A stretch of DNA of 64,000 bases from Streptomyces spororaveus (GTDB lineage Bacteria; Actinomycetota; Actinomycetes; Streptomycetales; Streptomycetaceae), in the NCBI RefSeq assembly GCF_016755875.1, contig NZ_BNED01000005.1, positions 7,081,501 through 7,145,500 on the forward strand, read 5' to 3'. The notes below the pieces were generated by a model. The model saw only the letters and a list, made by a program, of their open reading frames with translations, was not told the DNA's origin and did not search any database. How positions within the stretch are numbered: position 1 is the first letter of the stretch; the number at the start of each line of letters is the position of its first letter. A program made the position numbers and the translations under genes. This document shows positions 26,986 to 34,996 of the stretch, piece by piece.

Positions 26986-28224
26986 CTAGTTGCCGACGCG
27001 GCGGCGCACGTCCTGGAAGGCGGTGTAGTTGGCGATCAGCTCGATCTGTCCGGGCGGCGCGAGCTGCACGGCCTCGTCGAGGGTCTCGCACACCCGGAAC
27101 TCCAGGCCCGCCACCTCCAGGCGGACCGCGAGGTCCAGCTTGCGGTCACCGATCACGAAGATCGGGTGTCCGGCCAGGCGCGGGTAGTCCACGTCCCACA
27201 GCCAGGAGGTGTCCGTGCCGTCGGCGCCGCGCGCGTTCACCGAGAGGATCACCGGGGTCGGCGGGGGATCGATCAGCGAAAACGTTTCGAGCCAGCCCGC
27301 CGGGTTCTTCGCGAGCAGCAGCCGCAGCTCACGGCCCTGGAAGGTGACCACGTCGTAGCGGCCGGCGACGGCCTGCACCTGGTACATCCGCTCCAGCGCG
27401 ACCTGCGGCGGGACGCCGAAGACGGCGGCCACGGCGGCCGAGGTCGCGGCGTTGGCCTTGTTGGCGCGGCCGGGCAGCTGGAGGTGGATCGGCCAGGCCG
27501 AGCCGTGCGGGTCCAGGACGTGGTCGCCGGAGAGCACCCAGGTCGGGGTCGGGCGCCGGAATCCGCACTCCCCGCAGAACCAGTCGTCGCCGGGGCGCTG
27601 CATGACGCCACCGCAGGAGGGGCACGACCAGGCGTCGTCCTTCCACTCCTGGCCGGCCGCCACCCACACCACGTTCTGGGAGGAGGAGGCGGACCACACG
27701 ATCAGCGGGTCGTCGCAGTTGGCGACGATGACCGCCTTGGAGCCCTGGAGGCCCTCGCGCCACTTCTCCGCGAGCATGCGGGTCTCGGCGGCGCGGTCCA
27801 GCTGGTCGCGGGAGAGGTTGAGCAGGGCGATCACCTTGGGGGTGACGTCCCGGGCCACTCCGGCCAGGTATTTCTCGTCGACCTCGATGACGCCGTACTT
27901 CGCGTCCGAGCCACCGGCCAGCGCGGAGGTGATGCCGGCCGGCATGTTGGCGCCGAGGGCGTTGGAGACGACCGGACCGCTGGCCCGCAGGGCCTCCGCG
28001 ATCAGCCGGGTCGTCGTGGTCTTGCCGTTCGTCGCGGAGACGAGGACGACATCGAGATGTTGCGCCAGCGCGCCGAGAAGATCGGGGTCGAGCCTGAGTG
28101 CGACCTTGCCACCGATCACCGATCCGCTTCCGCGTCCCGCGGCCCGCGACACCGCCGCCGCGGCCTTGCCCGCCGTCACGGCCAGCTTGGCCCGCGGCGA
28201 AAGCGGCTCCGTGTTGCCTGCCAT
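26986..28224 (-). CDS. murT: Lipid II isoglutaminyl synthase, Mur ligase subunit
   Basis: MurT binds ATP and lipid II and amidates the gamma-Glu residue with ammonia from GatD, needed for cross-linking. The 412-aa product has the Mur P-loop SATNGKTTTTRLIAEAL near 65 and the central-domain EVDEKYL and NLSRDQLDR. A four-Cys zinc ribbon (CPSCGG and CGECGF near 205-225) is specific to MurT. The C-terminal DUF1727 domain includes LSVNARGADGTDTSWLWD with the catalytic Asp. The ATG at 28224 gives the family length. Confidence 0.93.
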   Translation of the reverse strand: MAGNTEPLSPRAKLAVTAGKAAAAVSRAAGRGSGSVIGGKVALRLDPDLLGALAQHLDVVLVSATNGKTTTTRLIAEALRASGPVVSNALGANMPAGITSALAGGSDAKYGVIEVDEKYLAGVARDVTPKVIALLNLSRDQLDRAAETRMLAEKWREGLQGSKAVIVANCDDPLIVWSASSSQNVVWVAAGQEWKDDAWSCPSCGGVMQRPGDDWFCGECGFRRPTPTWVLSGDHVLDPHGSAWPIHLQLPGRANKANAATSAAVAAVFGVPPQVALERMYQVQAVAGRYDVVTFQGRELRLLLAKNPAGWLETFSLIDPPPTPVILSVNARGADGTDTSWLWDVDYPRLAGHPIFVIGDRKLDLAVRLEVAGLEFRVCETLDEAVQLAPPGQIELIANYTAFQDVRRRVGN

Positions 28225-28347
28225 CGTCCCTTGTCCTCCTTGCGTCGGTCGGCCCCAGCCTATCCAGTACCGGCCGGAGCCTTGACCGCGGCGCCCCCGC
28301 CCCGCCGCGGATCTCCTCATATAGTCGCCCGTCGTAGGGTTGAGGCC

Positions 28348-28914
28348 ATGCGACAGCGCCTCATCCCCGGTACCACCGGCCTCGTCCGCACCATGAGCCT
28401 GCTGGGTGATCCGGTGCTCCGTTCCGCGTGCGCGGAAGTCACCGCATTCGGCCCGGATCTCGACCGGCTCATCGAGGACATGTTCGCCACGATGTACGCC
28501 GCCGAGGGGGTCGGGCTCGCCGCGAACCAGATCGGCGTCGGACAGCGGGTGTTCGTCTACGACTGCCCCGACGACGAGGAGGTCCGACACGTCGGGCACA
28601 TCGTCAACCCGCGGTTGGTGAGCGCCGACGGGGACGAGTTCCGCGGGCCGGAGGGATGCCTGTCCCTGCCGGGGCTGGAGGCGGGGACGGTCCGCTTCGA
28701 CCACGCGGTGGTGGAGGGCGTGACGTCGGACGGGGCGCCGGTGCGGATCTCGGGGACGGGGTTCTTCGCGCGGTGCCTCCAGCACGAGTGCGACCACCTC
28801 GACGGGACGGTGTACGCGGACCGCGTGACGGGCCTGCGGGCCCGCCGCCTGCGGCGCGCCATCCGGAAGACCCCCTGGGGAGCCAAGGGTATGTCCAGCC
28901 TCGCCGGCGCTTGA
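28348..28914 (+). CDS. def: Peptide deformylase
   Basis: The metalloenzyme removes the formyl group from nascent proteins. The 188-aa product shows all three motifs: GVGLAANQIGV near 50, EGCLSLPG near 104, and QHECDHLDG near 148 (Cys and two His bind the metal, Glu is catalytic). The ATG at 28348 is chosen; one at 28393 would cut a conserved helix. The last residues SSLAGA and the stop lie in a copy of the dispersed repeat, so the C-terminus is partly repeat-derived. Confidence 0.93.
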   Translation: MRQRLIPGTTGLVRTMSLLGDPVLRSACAEVTAFGPDLDRLIEDMFATMYAAEGVGLAANQIGVGQRVFVYDCPDDEEVRHVGHIVNPRLVSADGDEFRGPEGCLSLPGLEAGTVRFDHAVVEGVTSDGAPVRISGTGFFARCLQHECDHLDGTVYADRVTGLRARRLRRAIRKTPWGAKGMSSLAGA

Positions 28915-29006
28915 GGCGCGGGGTCCGGGGCGGCGCCCCCGGAAACCCGTCTCCGCCGGGCACCGGGCTCCGCCCGGACCCCGCCTCAAACGCCGGCGGG
29001 GCTGGG
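28896..29006. repeat. Inverted pair of the dispersed GC-rich repeat between def and the TetR gene
   Basis: One copy runs rightward from about 28896 to 28939 and includes the def stop. The other runs leftward from about 29006 to 28964 and ends 5 bp from the TetR stop. Both carry GCCGGCG-YTTGAGG-C followed by GGGGTCCGGGC. Together they form a large imperfect inverted repeat likely to stop transcription from both sides. Confidence 0.7.
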
Positions 29007-29011
29007 TCTGG

Positions 29012-29656
29012 CTAGAAGCCCGGGCCGTCCTCGCGGTTGCCGGCGTTGGCCAGGCGGCCCCAGAGGAGGTCGGTGAGGCCGGCGACCAGGTCCGCGCGCT
29101 CGCAGGGGCGTTCGCCCAGCCACCAGTCGCCCGCCGCGTGCATCATGCCGACGATGCCGTGGCCCCAGATCCGGGCGAGGCGTTCGCCCCCCGGGCCGAG
29201 GTCCACCCGCTCGCCGATCACCTCGGCCAGCTCCTCGCCGAGCCTGCGCAGCAGCGGTGCCGAGTGCAGGCCGACGTCGAAGCCGCGTTCCGCGCTGTGG
29301 GAGTCCTCGGCCGGGTGCATGAGGAAGCGGTAGACCTGCGGGCGGGCCTCGATGGCGGCGAGATAGGTGTCGAGGGTCGCCTCCACCCGGCGGCGCCGCT
29401 CGGCGGGGGCGTCGAGCGCCGCCCGCAGCGAGTCGAGCAGGGCGTCGGTGTGCCGGACGGCCAGGGCCTGGTAGAGGCCCGCCTTGTCCCCGAAGTGCCG
29501 GTAGAGGATGGGCTTGGTGATGCCGGCCTCCGCCGCGATCGCGTTCATGGAGGCCTTGGGGCCGTCCCTGAGCACGACCCGGTCGGCGGCTTCGAGCAGC
29601 TCCCGACGGCGGCGTTCGGCCGCTCCCGGCTCGCCGGCCTGCTGAGTGGTCTCCAT
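29012..29656 (-). CDS. TetR-family regulator of the acyl-CoA dehydrogenase gene
   Basis: The 214-aa protein has the TetR helix-turn-helix at residues 16-62 (RRELLEAADRVVLRDGPKAS then NAIAAEAGITKPILYRHFGDKAGLYQAL in pieces) and an all-helical ligand domain. It is divergent from an acyl-CoA dehydrogenase with two matching dyads in between, a layout typical of fatty-acid regulators that release DNA upon binding acyl-CoA. The ATG at 29656 has GGAGAG upstream. Ligand identity is inferred, not visible. Confidence 0.9.
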   Translation of the reverse strand: METTQQAGEPGAAERRRRELLEAADRVVLRDGPKASMNAIAAEAGITKPILYRHFGDKAGLYQALAVRHTDALLDSLRAALDAPAERRRRVEATLDTYLAAIEARPQVYRFLMHPAEDSHSAERGFDVGLHSAPLLRRLGEELAEVIGERVDLGPGGERLARIWGHGIVGMMHAAGDWWLGERPCERADLVAGLTDLLWGRLANAGNREDGPGF

Positions 29657-29777
29657 GACGTGTTTCTCTCCCCGCCCTTGCGATGTGCGTGACGCCCACG
29701 CAACGTAACACCCCGCACACCCTGTCGATCGACTCGGCGGTCGCCCCGTCCGCGTCACGGCCGGTGCGGGCGGTGCT

Positions 29778-29836
29778 TGACAGTGCTTACTCGCCAGTAA
29801 CAGACTGTGGTCTTCGCGTAGGTTACCGCTAGTAAC
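29778..29836 (+). promoter_or_regulatory. Promoter with two TetR operator dyads
   Basis: TTGACA at 29778-29783 is a good -35 element. Dyad 1, TTACTCGCCAGTAA (29787-29800), lies between it and the expected -10, and dyad 2, GTTACCGCTAGTAAC (29822-29836), lies downstream near the transcript start. The shared core TTAC..CGC.AGTAA suggests that the divergent TetR protein binds both and represses the dehydrogenase gene and perhaps itself. Confidence 0.65.
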
Positions 29837-29871
29837 TTCCGCAGGGACGAGTACAGACAGGTGGAGGGGAC

Positions 29872-31101
29872 ATGGCGGAGTTCACCATGGAGCTGAACGA
29901 CGACCAGAAGCAGGTGCGGGACTGGATCCACGGCTTCGCCGCCGATGTGATGCGACCCGCGGCCGCGGAATGGGACGAGCGCGAAGAGACTCCCTGGCCC
30001 GTCATCCAGGAGGCCGCCAAGGTCGGGATCTACTCGCTGGACTTCTACGCCCAGCAGTTCTTCGACCCGACGGGCCTCGGCATTCCGATGGCGATGGAGG
30101 AGCTCTTCTGGGGCGACGCGGGCATCGCGCTGTCCATCGTCGGCACCGGACTCGCGGCCATCGGCGTCGTCGCCAACGGCACCGAGGAGCAGATCGGCAC
30201 CTGGATCCCGCAGATGTACGGGACCCCGGACGACGTGAAGGTCGCCGCCTTCTGCTCCTCCGAGCCGGACGCGGGCTCCGACGTCGGCTCGATGCGCACC
30301 CGCGCGGTCTACGACCAGGCCAAGGACGAGTGGGTGCTCAACGGCACCAAGACCTGGGCGACGAACGGCGGTATCGCCAACGTCCACATCGTCGTCGCGG
30401 TCGTCGATCCCGCACTGGGGACCAAGGGGCACGCCTCCTTCATCATCCCGCCGGACACCCCCGGCCTGTCCCAGGGCCAGAAGTTCAAGAAGCACGGCAT
30501 CCGCGCCTCGCACACCGCCGAGGTGGTCCTGGAGGACGTGCGGATCCCCGGCTCCTGCCTGCTCGGTGGCAAGGAGAAGCTGGACGAGCGCCTCGCGCGG
30601 GCCCACGAGCGCGCCCGCAGCGGCGGGGGCGAGCGGGTGAAGAACGCGGCCATGGCCACCTTCGAGGCCTCCCGCCCGGCGGTCGGCGCGATGGCCGTCG
30701 GCACCGCGCGCGCGGCGTACGAAGTGGCCCTCGACTACGCGAAGACCCGTACGCAGTTCGGCCGCCCGATCATCGACAACCAGGGCGTGGCCTTCCAGCT
30801 CGCCGACATGCGCACGCAGATCGACGCGGCCCGGCTGCTGGTGTGGCGCGCGTCCTGGATGGCGGTGGCGGGCCGGCCGTTCGAGTCGGCGGAGGGCTCG
30901 ATGTCGAAGCTCTTCGCGAGCGAGGTCGCCAAGAAGGTCACCGCCCAGGCGGTCCAGATCCTCGGCGGCAACGGCTTCACCCGTGAGTACCCGGTGGAGC
31001 GCATGCACCGGGACAGCGCCATCTACACGATCTTCGAGGGCACCAGCGAGATCCAGCGCCTGGTGATCGCCCGCACGATCTCCGGGATGCCGATCCGCTA
31101 G
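29872..31101 (+). CDS. Acyl-CoA dehydrogenase
   Basis: This FAD enzyme of beta-oxidation introduces a trans-2 double bond in acyl-CoA. The 409 aa contain the FAD/substrate motif CSSEPDAGSDVGSMRT near 123, WATNGGIANVHIV near 160, ALDYAKTRTQFGRPI near 283, and YTIFEGTSEIQRLVI near 385. The Glu in that last motif is the catalytic base position. The ATG at 29872 has GGAGGGG upstream. Under control of the divergent TetR gene. Chain length preference cannot be read. Confidence 0.93.
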   Translation: MAEFTMELNDDQKQVRDWIHGFAADVMRPAAAEWDEREETPWPVIQEAAKVGIYSLDFYAQQFFDPTGLGIPMAMEELFWGDAGIALSIVGTGLAAIGVVANGTEEQIGTWIPQMYGTPDDVKVAAFCSSEPDAGSDVGSMRTRAVYDQAKDEWVLNGTKTWATNGGIANVHIVVAVVDPALGTKGHASFIIPPDTPGLSQGQKFKKHGIRASHTAEVVLEDVRIPGSCLLGGKEKLDERLARAHERARSGGGERVKNAAMATFEASRPAVGAMAVGTARAAYEVALDYAKTRTQFGRPIIDNQGVAFQLADMRTQIDAARLLVWRASWMAVAGRPFESAEGSMSKLFASEVAKKVTAQAVQILGGNGFTREYPVERMHRDSAIYTIFEGTSEIQRLVIARTISGMPIR

Positions 31102-31126
31102 GACAGACACGTACAGTGCGGTGGCA

Positions 31127-31169
31127 GGGGAGTCCGGGCCGGCCTTCGGGTACCGGCCGGGGACTCCCC
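31127..31169. terminator. Long hairpin after the acyl-CoA dehydrogenase gene
   Basis: GGGGAGTCC and GGACTCCCC close a stem that continues imperfectly with GGGCCGG and CCGGCC around a CTTCGGGTA loop. It begins 25 bp past the stop codon and is a convincing intrinsic terminator. Confidence 0.7.
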
Positions 31170-31206
31170 GCCTCATGTCCGCAGGCGTGTCCCGGGAGGT
31201 GGCCGG

Positions 31207-31839
31207 ATGTGGGAGACCGCACGGTCGTGGGTCGAAGGATGGGCCGTGTGCCGGGGGATGCCCGCGCCGGTGGACGTGCCGTGGGGACTGCGGATCGGGG
31301 CCGGAGCGCCGTCCCGCGCGGTCCGTCACGTCCTGCTCGACACCGACGCCGCGACCGCCCGCGAGCTCATCGGCACGATCACCGAACCCGCCACCTGCGT
31401 CAAGGCGTTCCTCCCGGCGGGCGAGATGGACCCCTGGTTCTCGTCCGCGTGGGAGCCCACCGAGCCCTGCTTCCTGATGGCCGTCGATCTCCGCCCGTCG
31501 CGCGTGCACGTGCCGGACGGGTACACCGTCACCGTCGAGGCCGCCGGCGGTGTCATCCACGTGCGCGTCCTGAGTGCCGACGGGGACCTGGCCGCCTGCG
31601 GCCGGACGGGTCTGACCGGTACCGCCTGCGTCTTCGACCAGATCGTCACCGAACCGGCCCACCGGCGCCGCGGCCTCGGGACGGTGGTGATGGGCGCACT
31701 CACCGGCGCGGCCGCGGGGAGCGGGGCGTCCGAGGGCATCCTGGGCGCGACCGTCCAGGGCCGGGCGCTCTACGAGGCGCTGGGCTGGAAGGTCCTCGCG
31801 CCGCTGAACGGATTCGTGTACGAGCCCGTGCCCCCGTGA
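31207..31839 (+). CDS. GNAT-family N-acetyltransferase
   Basis: The 210-residue product has an N-terminal region of about 110 residues that resembles the first, non-catalytic half of double GNAT proteins, followed by a GNAT domain with VFDQIVTEPAHRRRGLGTVVMGAL (acetyl-CoA binding R/Q-x-x-G-x-G/A, residues about 139-162) and YEALGWKVLAPLNGFVYEP at the end. Acceptor unknown. The stop codon lies inside a 44-bp tandem duplication. Confidence 0.85.
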   Translation: MWETARSWVEGWAVCRGMPAPVDVPWGLRIGAGAPSRAVRHVLLDTDAATARELIGTITEPATCVKAFLPAGEMDPWFSSAWEPTEPCFLMAVDLRPSRVHVPDGYTVTVEAAGGVIHVRVLSADGDLAACGRTGLTGTACVFDQIVTEPAHRRRGLGTVVMGALTGAAAGSGASEGILGATVQGRALYEALGWKVLAPLNGFVYEPVPP

Positions 31840-31926
31840 CCGTCCACGGCGCACCGGCCTCCTCAGGGCCGCAGCAGCCGTGACCGTCCACGGCGCACCG
31901 GCCTCCTCAGGGCCGCAGCAGCCGTG
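31834..31926. repeat. Perfect 44-bp tandem duplication at convergent gene ends
   Basis: The unit at 31834-31877 is repeated without change at 31878-31921, plus 5 bp of a third. The first copy holds the stop of the GNAT gene, the second holds the stop of the convergent SRPBCC gene. Absence of any difference suggests a recent slippage or recombination event. Confidence 0.9.
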
Positions 31927-32344
31927 TCAGGGCCCGGCCGAAGAGGAGCCGGCCCGCCGCCGCGACCACGGGGTCCAGGGCGCGGGGGAGGCCGCGCAGC
32001 CGCAGTTCCTCACGCCACTGGATCTCCGAGCCGCCCGCGGTGAGGGGGCGGATCTCGATCTCCGCCCACCCCGTCACCGTCCGGCCGCGCTTCTCCAGCC
32101 GGACCAATCCGTACAGACCCTCCGCCGGAGGCCGCCACACGACGACTTCCATGCGATCGTCGAATGTGATCCTCCTCACGCCCGTGCGCGCCGTGAAGAT
32201 CGTTCCGACGTGGGTCGGGGGCTCCGTCTCGATGATCGTCCGGGTGAGCGGTACCTGGGCGCCGTGGCGCTCCCAGTCCGTGAGCATCGGCCACGCCTCG
32301 ACCGGCGGCAAAGACGTGCGGTGAATGATCCGGATAGCGGGCAT
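31907..32344 (-). CDS. SRPBCC-family protein (polyketide cyclase/dehydrase-like)
   Basis: The 145-aa protein from ATG 32344 fits the START/Bet v1-like fold: RIIHRTSLPPVEAWPMLTDWERHGAQVPLT at the start in the typical helix-grip pattern, a central strand region, and a C-terminal long helix (LDPVVAAAGRLLFGRALTRLL). Such proteins bind hydrophobic ligands in a deep cavity. An ATG 21 bp upstream is also possible. No operon partner is evident. Confidence 0.75.
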   Translation of the reverse strand: MPAIRIIHRTSLPPVEAWPMLTDWERHGAQVPLTRTIIETEPPTHVGTIFTARTGVRRITFDDRMEVVVWRPPAEGLYGLVRLEKRGRTVTGWAEIEIRPLTAGGSEIQWREELRLRGLPRALDPVVAAAGRLLFGRALTRLLRP

Positions 32345-32499
32345 GAGCGCATGGTAAGCGGGCATACACACCGTGAACTGGACGGCCGAAATGGGTTCCG
32401 TCCGGGGGCGGCGATCAGTAATACTCACCGCCACCGTGGATCGCGGATTCGACCGGGTGACCACCGGCGCTCCCGCCCCACTTCGCGAGGAGGTGCGCC

Positions 32500-32685
32500 A
32501 TGTGCTCCCACCAGCCACCCTGCCCGACCGCCGACAGCGCCGATCACGACGCCGCCCGCATCGTGGCTCCCCACCCTGAACAGGGCTGGAGCCTGCTGTG
32601 CAACGGAGTCGTGGTGTTCGACGACACCGGTGAACTGCTCCCCGACAGCCGCACGGTGGAACCCCGCCGCCCGGCCCTGGTCTGA
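32500..32685 (+). CDS. DUF5999 protein, 61 aa
   Basis: The short product (CSHQPPCPTADSADHD at the start, HPEQGWSLLCNGVVVFDDTGELLPD in the middle) matches DUF5999, a small Streptomyces family of unknown function with conserved Cys residues near the N-terminus and centre. The ATG at 32500 follows GAGGAGG with 6-bp spacing. It forms an operon with the 30-aa reading frame 13 bp downstream. Confidence 0.88.
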   Translation: MCSHQPPCPTADSADHDAARIVAPHPEQGWSLLCNGVVVFDDTGELLPDSRTVEPRRPALV

Positions 32686-32698
32686 GCGAGGAGGCAGC

Positions 32699-32791
32699 AT
32701 GCGCCAGCAGCTGATCCGTAAGCCCGTCCCGAAGCCTGCCCCCCGAGACCTGGACCTGCGCACACCGTCGGGCAGACCCCTCCCGTACTGA
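32699..32791 (+). CDS. Basic 30-aa peptide downstream of the DUF5999 gene
   Basis: An ATG at 32699 preceded by GAGGAGG (5-bp spacing) opens a 30-codon frame that ends with TGA at 32789-32791. The peptide is basic in its first half (RQQLIRKPVPKPAPR) and ends RPLPY. The ribosome site is as strong as that of the upstream gene, which argues for translation. I do not recognise the peptide; it might be a regulatory or interacting partner of the DUF5999 protein. Confidence 0.6.
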   Translation: MRQQLIRKPVPKPAPRDLDLRTPSGRPLPY

Positions 32792-32837
32792 CGGGAGCCC
32801 AGGATTTAGGCCGTGTTCCGAACCCATCGGCCGAGAC

Positions 32838-34934
32838 TCAGCCGGTGGGGGCGGCCGCGCCGCCCAGGAACGCCGTCTCGTAGGCGGTGTCCCCGATCGC
32901 CGCGCGGGCCTGCCGCTCGCCCTGGTCCCGCAGGGCCGTCAGCGAGGGCGAGCCCATCTGCGGCCGGCCCACCGTGCGCCACCAGGCGTGCCCGGTGCCC
33001 AGCAGCCGTGCCGCCAGTTCCCCGTCGCCCAGCCCGGCCACGGCGGCGGCCAGCAGGTCCAGGCCGAGCGCGATGCCGAAGCGGTCGCCGAGCAGCCGTT
33101 TCCCGGAGAGCATGGCCCGTACGTGCCGGGCCGCCTCCCCGTGGTCACCCAGGCCCAGCGCGGCCACCGCCAGGACGTAGTCCGCGTAGGCCCGCAGCCA
33201 GCGCTCGCCCAGCTCCACGCAGGCCTCCCGCAGGGACCGCGCCTCCTCCGTCGCCTCCTCGAAACGCCGCAGGTCGCACAGGGCGTAGCCGGTGGCCAGC
33301 TTGCACAGGAGCCAGCCGGCGCCGCTGGTCCGCCCGCCGTGGCCGGCCCGGGCCCGCGGGCCGGCGAGCTTCAGGGCCCGTACGGGGTCGCCGGGCATGA
33401 GGACCGAGACCGCGTGCAGATAGGCCGCGCGCAGCTCCCGCTCGGGATCCGCGAGCCGGGCCGCGTCGCGCGTGCACTCCTCGCCGAGCTGCCGGGCCGC
33501 GTCCATGTCGCCCTGGAGCATCGCGGTGAGCCCGAGGGCCCACATGGCCTGGTTGTACGCGGCCGCGGTGCGCGGAGCCGCCCGCAGGGCCCGTTCCAGG
33601 AAGCCGCGGCCCTCGTGCACGTGCCCGCACGCGAACCAGTAGAACCACAGGGCCCCGCTCATCTCGAGTGCCGCCGTGGGGTCGGCGGTGAGCAGGTGTT
33701 CCAGGGCGGTACGCAGCTGCGCGTGCTCGGCGGTGATCCTGCGGTACCAGTCCACCTGCCCCGGGCCCATCCAGCCCCGGTCGCCGGCCTGGGCGAGCGC
33801 CGCGTACCAGTGGGCGTGCCGGTCGGTGACGATCCCCACCTCGCCGAGCTCGCCCAGCCAGTCGTGTCCGTACTCGCGGATCGTGTCCAGCATCCGGAAG
33901 CGGGATCCGGCCCCGCGTTCCTCGATGCGCAGGACCACGGACTTGGCGGCGAGGCCGGCCAGGACCCGCTCCACCCGGGCGGCGGGCAGCGGCCCGCCCG
34001 AACAGACGGCGCGCGCCGCGGCGATGTCGAAGTCACCCGTGAAGACCGAGAGCCGGGCCCACAGCAGCCGTTCCAGCGGCTCGCACAGTTCGTGACTCCA
34101 GCCGATCGTGGTGCGCATCGTCTGGTGCCGGCGCGGCAGCGCGGCCCGGGCGTCGGACAGCACGTCGAAGCGTGCGCCGATCCGCTCGGCCATGTGCTCC
34201 AGCGTCCACAACCGCAGCCGGGCACCCGCGAGTTCCAGCGCGAGCGGGATGCCGTCCAGGCGCCGGCACACTTCGGCGGCCACCGCCGCCCGCGCGGGGT
34301 CGGCGAAGACGGCCGCCGCGCGCGCGGTCGCGGCCAGCGCGCGGGCCCGGAAGAGGGCGAGGGCGTCGCTGTCGGGTCCCTCGCAGGGCAGCGGCCGTAC
34401 CTCGACGACCTCTTCGGTCGGCATGTCGAGCGGCTCACGGGAGGTGATCAGGATCGTCAACCCCGGTGCCGACTGCAGGAGTTCGCCCACGAGGTGACGG
34501 CAGTCGGCCACCAGGTGCTCACAGGTGTCCAGGACCAGGAGCAGTTCCTTGTCGGCCATCCACGCGCACAGCTCCTCGTCGGGAGGGCGCGGGGAGTGGT
34601 CGGCGAGGCCGACCGCGTGGGCGACGGTGGCGGTGAGCAGGCTCGGATCGCGCAGAGGCGACAGCTCCGCCCACCAGACGCCGTCGGGGCGTGCCTGGCG
34701 GGCGGCGGCGACGGCCCGCAGGGCGAGCCGTGACTTGCCGACACCGCCCACGCCCGTGAGGGTGACCAGTCTTCGGTCGCGCAACAGGGCGTCCAGCAGC
34801 TGGAGTTCGTGCTCCCGGCCGACGAAGCTCGCGGGTTCCGGGGGCAGGTTGCCGGGCACCGGGCAGGGGGCCGGTCCGGGATCGCCGTCCGCGGAGTCTG
34901 CCTGATTGTCATGGAACGAGTACTCACCGAACAC
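32838..34934 (-). CDS. STAND-type ATPase, AfsR/LuxR-LAL-like but without DNA-binding domain
   Basis: The 698-residue protein starts at GTG 34934. It contains an NB-ARC-like ATPase: Walker A TLTGVGGVGKSRLALRA near 60, Walker B LLLVLDTCEHL near 133, sensor ILITSREPL near 163, and GIPLALELAGARLR near 227. A TPR-like helical half follows (from about 400). In related Streptomyces regulators this type is fused to an N-terminal SARP/BTAD or a C-terminal LuxR domain. Here the protein ends (FLGGAAAPTG) just where a LuxR domain would follow. No such domain is found in the other frames of the 46-bp gap downstream. Confidence 0.85.
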   Translation of the reverse strand: MFGEYSFHDNQADSADGDPGPAPCPVPGNLPPEPASFVGREHELQLLDALLRDRRLVTLTGVGGVGKSRLALRAVAAARQARPDGVWWAELSPLRDPSLLTATVAHAVGLADHSPRPPDEELCAWMADKELLLVLDTCEHLVADCRHLVGELLQSAPGLTILITSREPLDMPTEEVVEVRPLPCEGPDSDALALFRARALAATARAAAVFADPARAAVAAEVCRRLDGIPLALELAGARLRLWTLEHMAERIGARFDVLSDARAALPRRHQTMRTTIGWSHELCEPLERLLWARLSVFTGDFDIAAARAVCSGGPLPAARVERVLAGLAAKSVVLRIEERGAGSRFRMLDTIREYGHDWLGELGEVGIVTDRHAHWYAALAQAGDRGWMGPGQVDWYRRITAEHAQLRTALEHLLTADPTAALEMSGALWFYWFACGHVHEGRGFLERALRAAPRTAAAYNQAMWALGLTAMLQGDMDAARQLGEECTRDAARLADPERELRAAYLHAVSVLMPGDPVRALKLAGPRARAGHGGRTSGAGWLLCKLATGYALCDLRRFEEATEEARSLREACVELGERWLRAYADYVLAVAALGLGDHGEAARHVRAMLSGKRLLGDRFGIALGLDLLAAAVAGLGDGELAARLLGTGHAWWRTVGRPQMGSPSLTALRDQGERQARAAIGDTAYETAFLGGAAAPTG

Positions 34935-34996
34935 GGATGTATTGTGCGCGATCTTCCGGTCCGGCCGCGCCGTTCAGGCCGGATCGGTGGCTTCTT

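Noticed and set aside
32792..32837. Missing LuxR domain of the STAND protein shifted into another frame
   Set aside because: Only 46 bp separate the stop from the next gene; no helix-turn-helix coding potential exists there.
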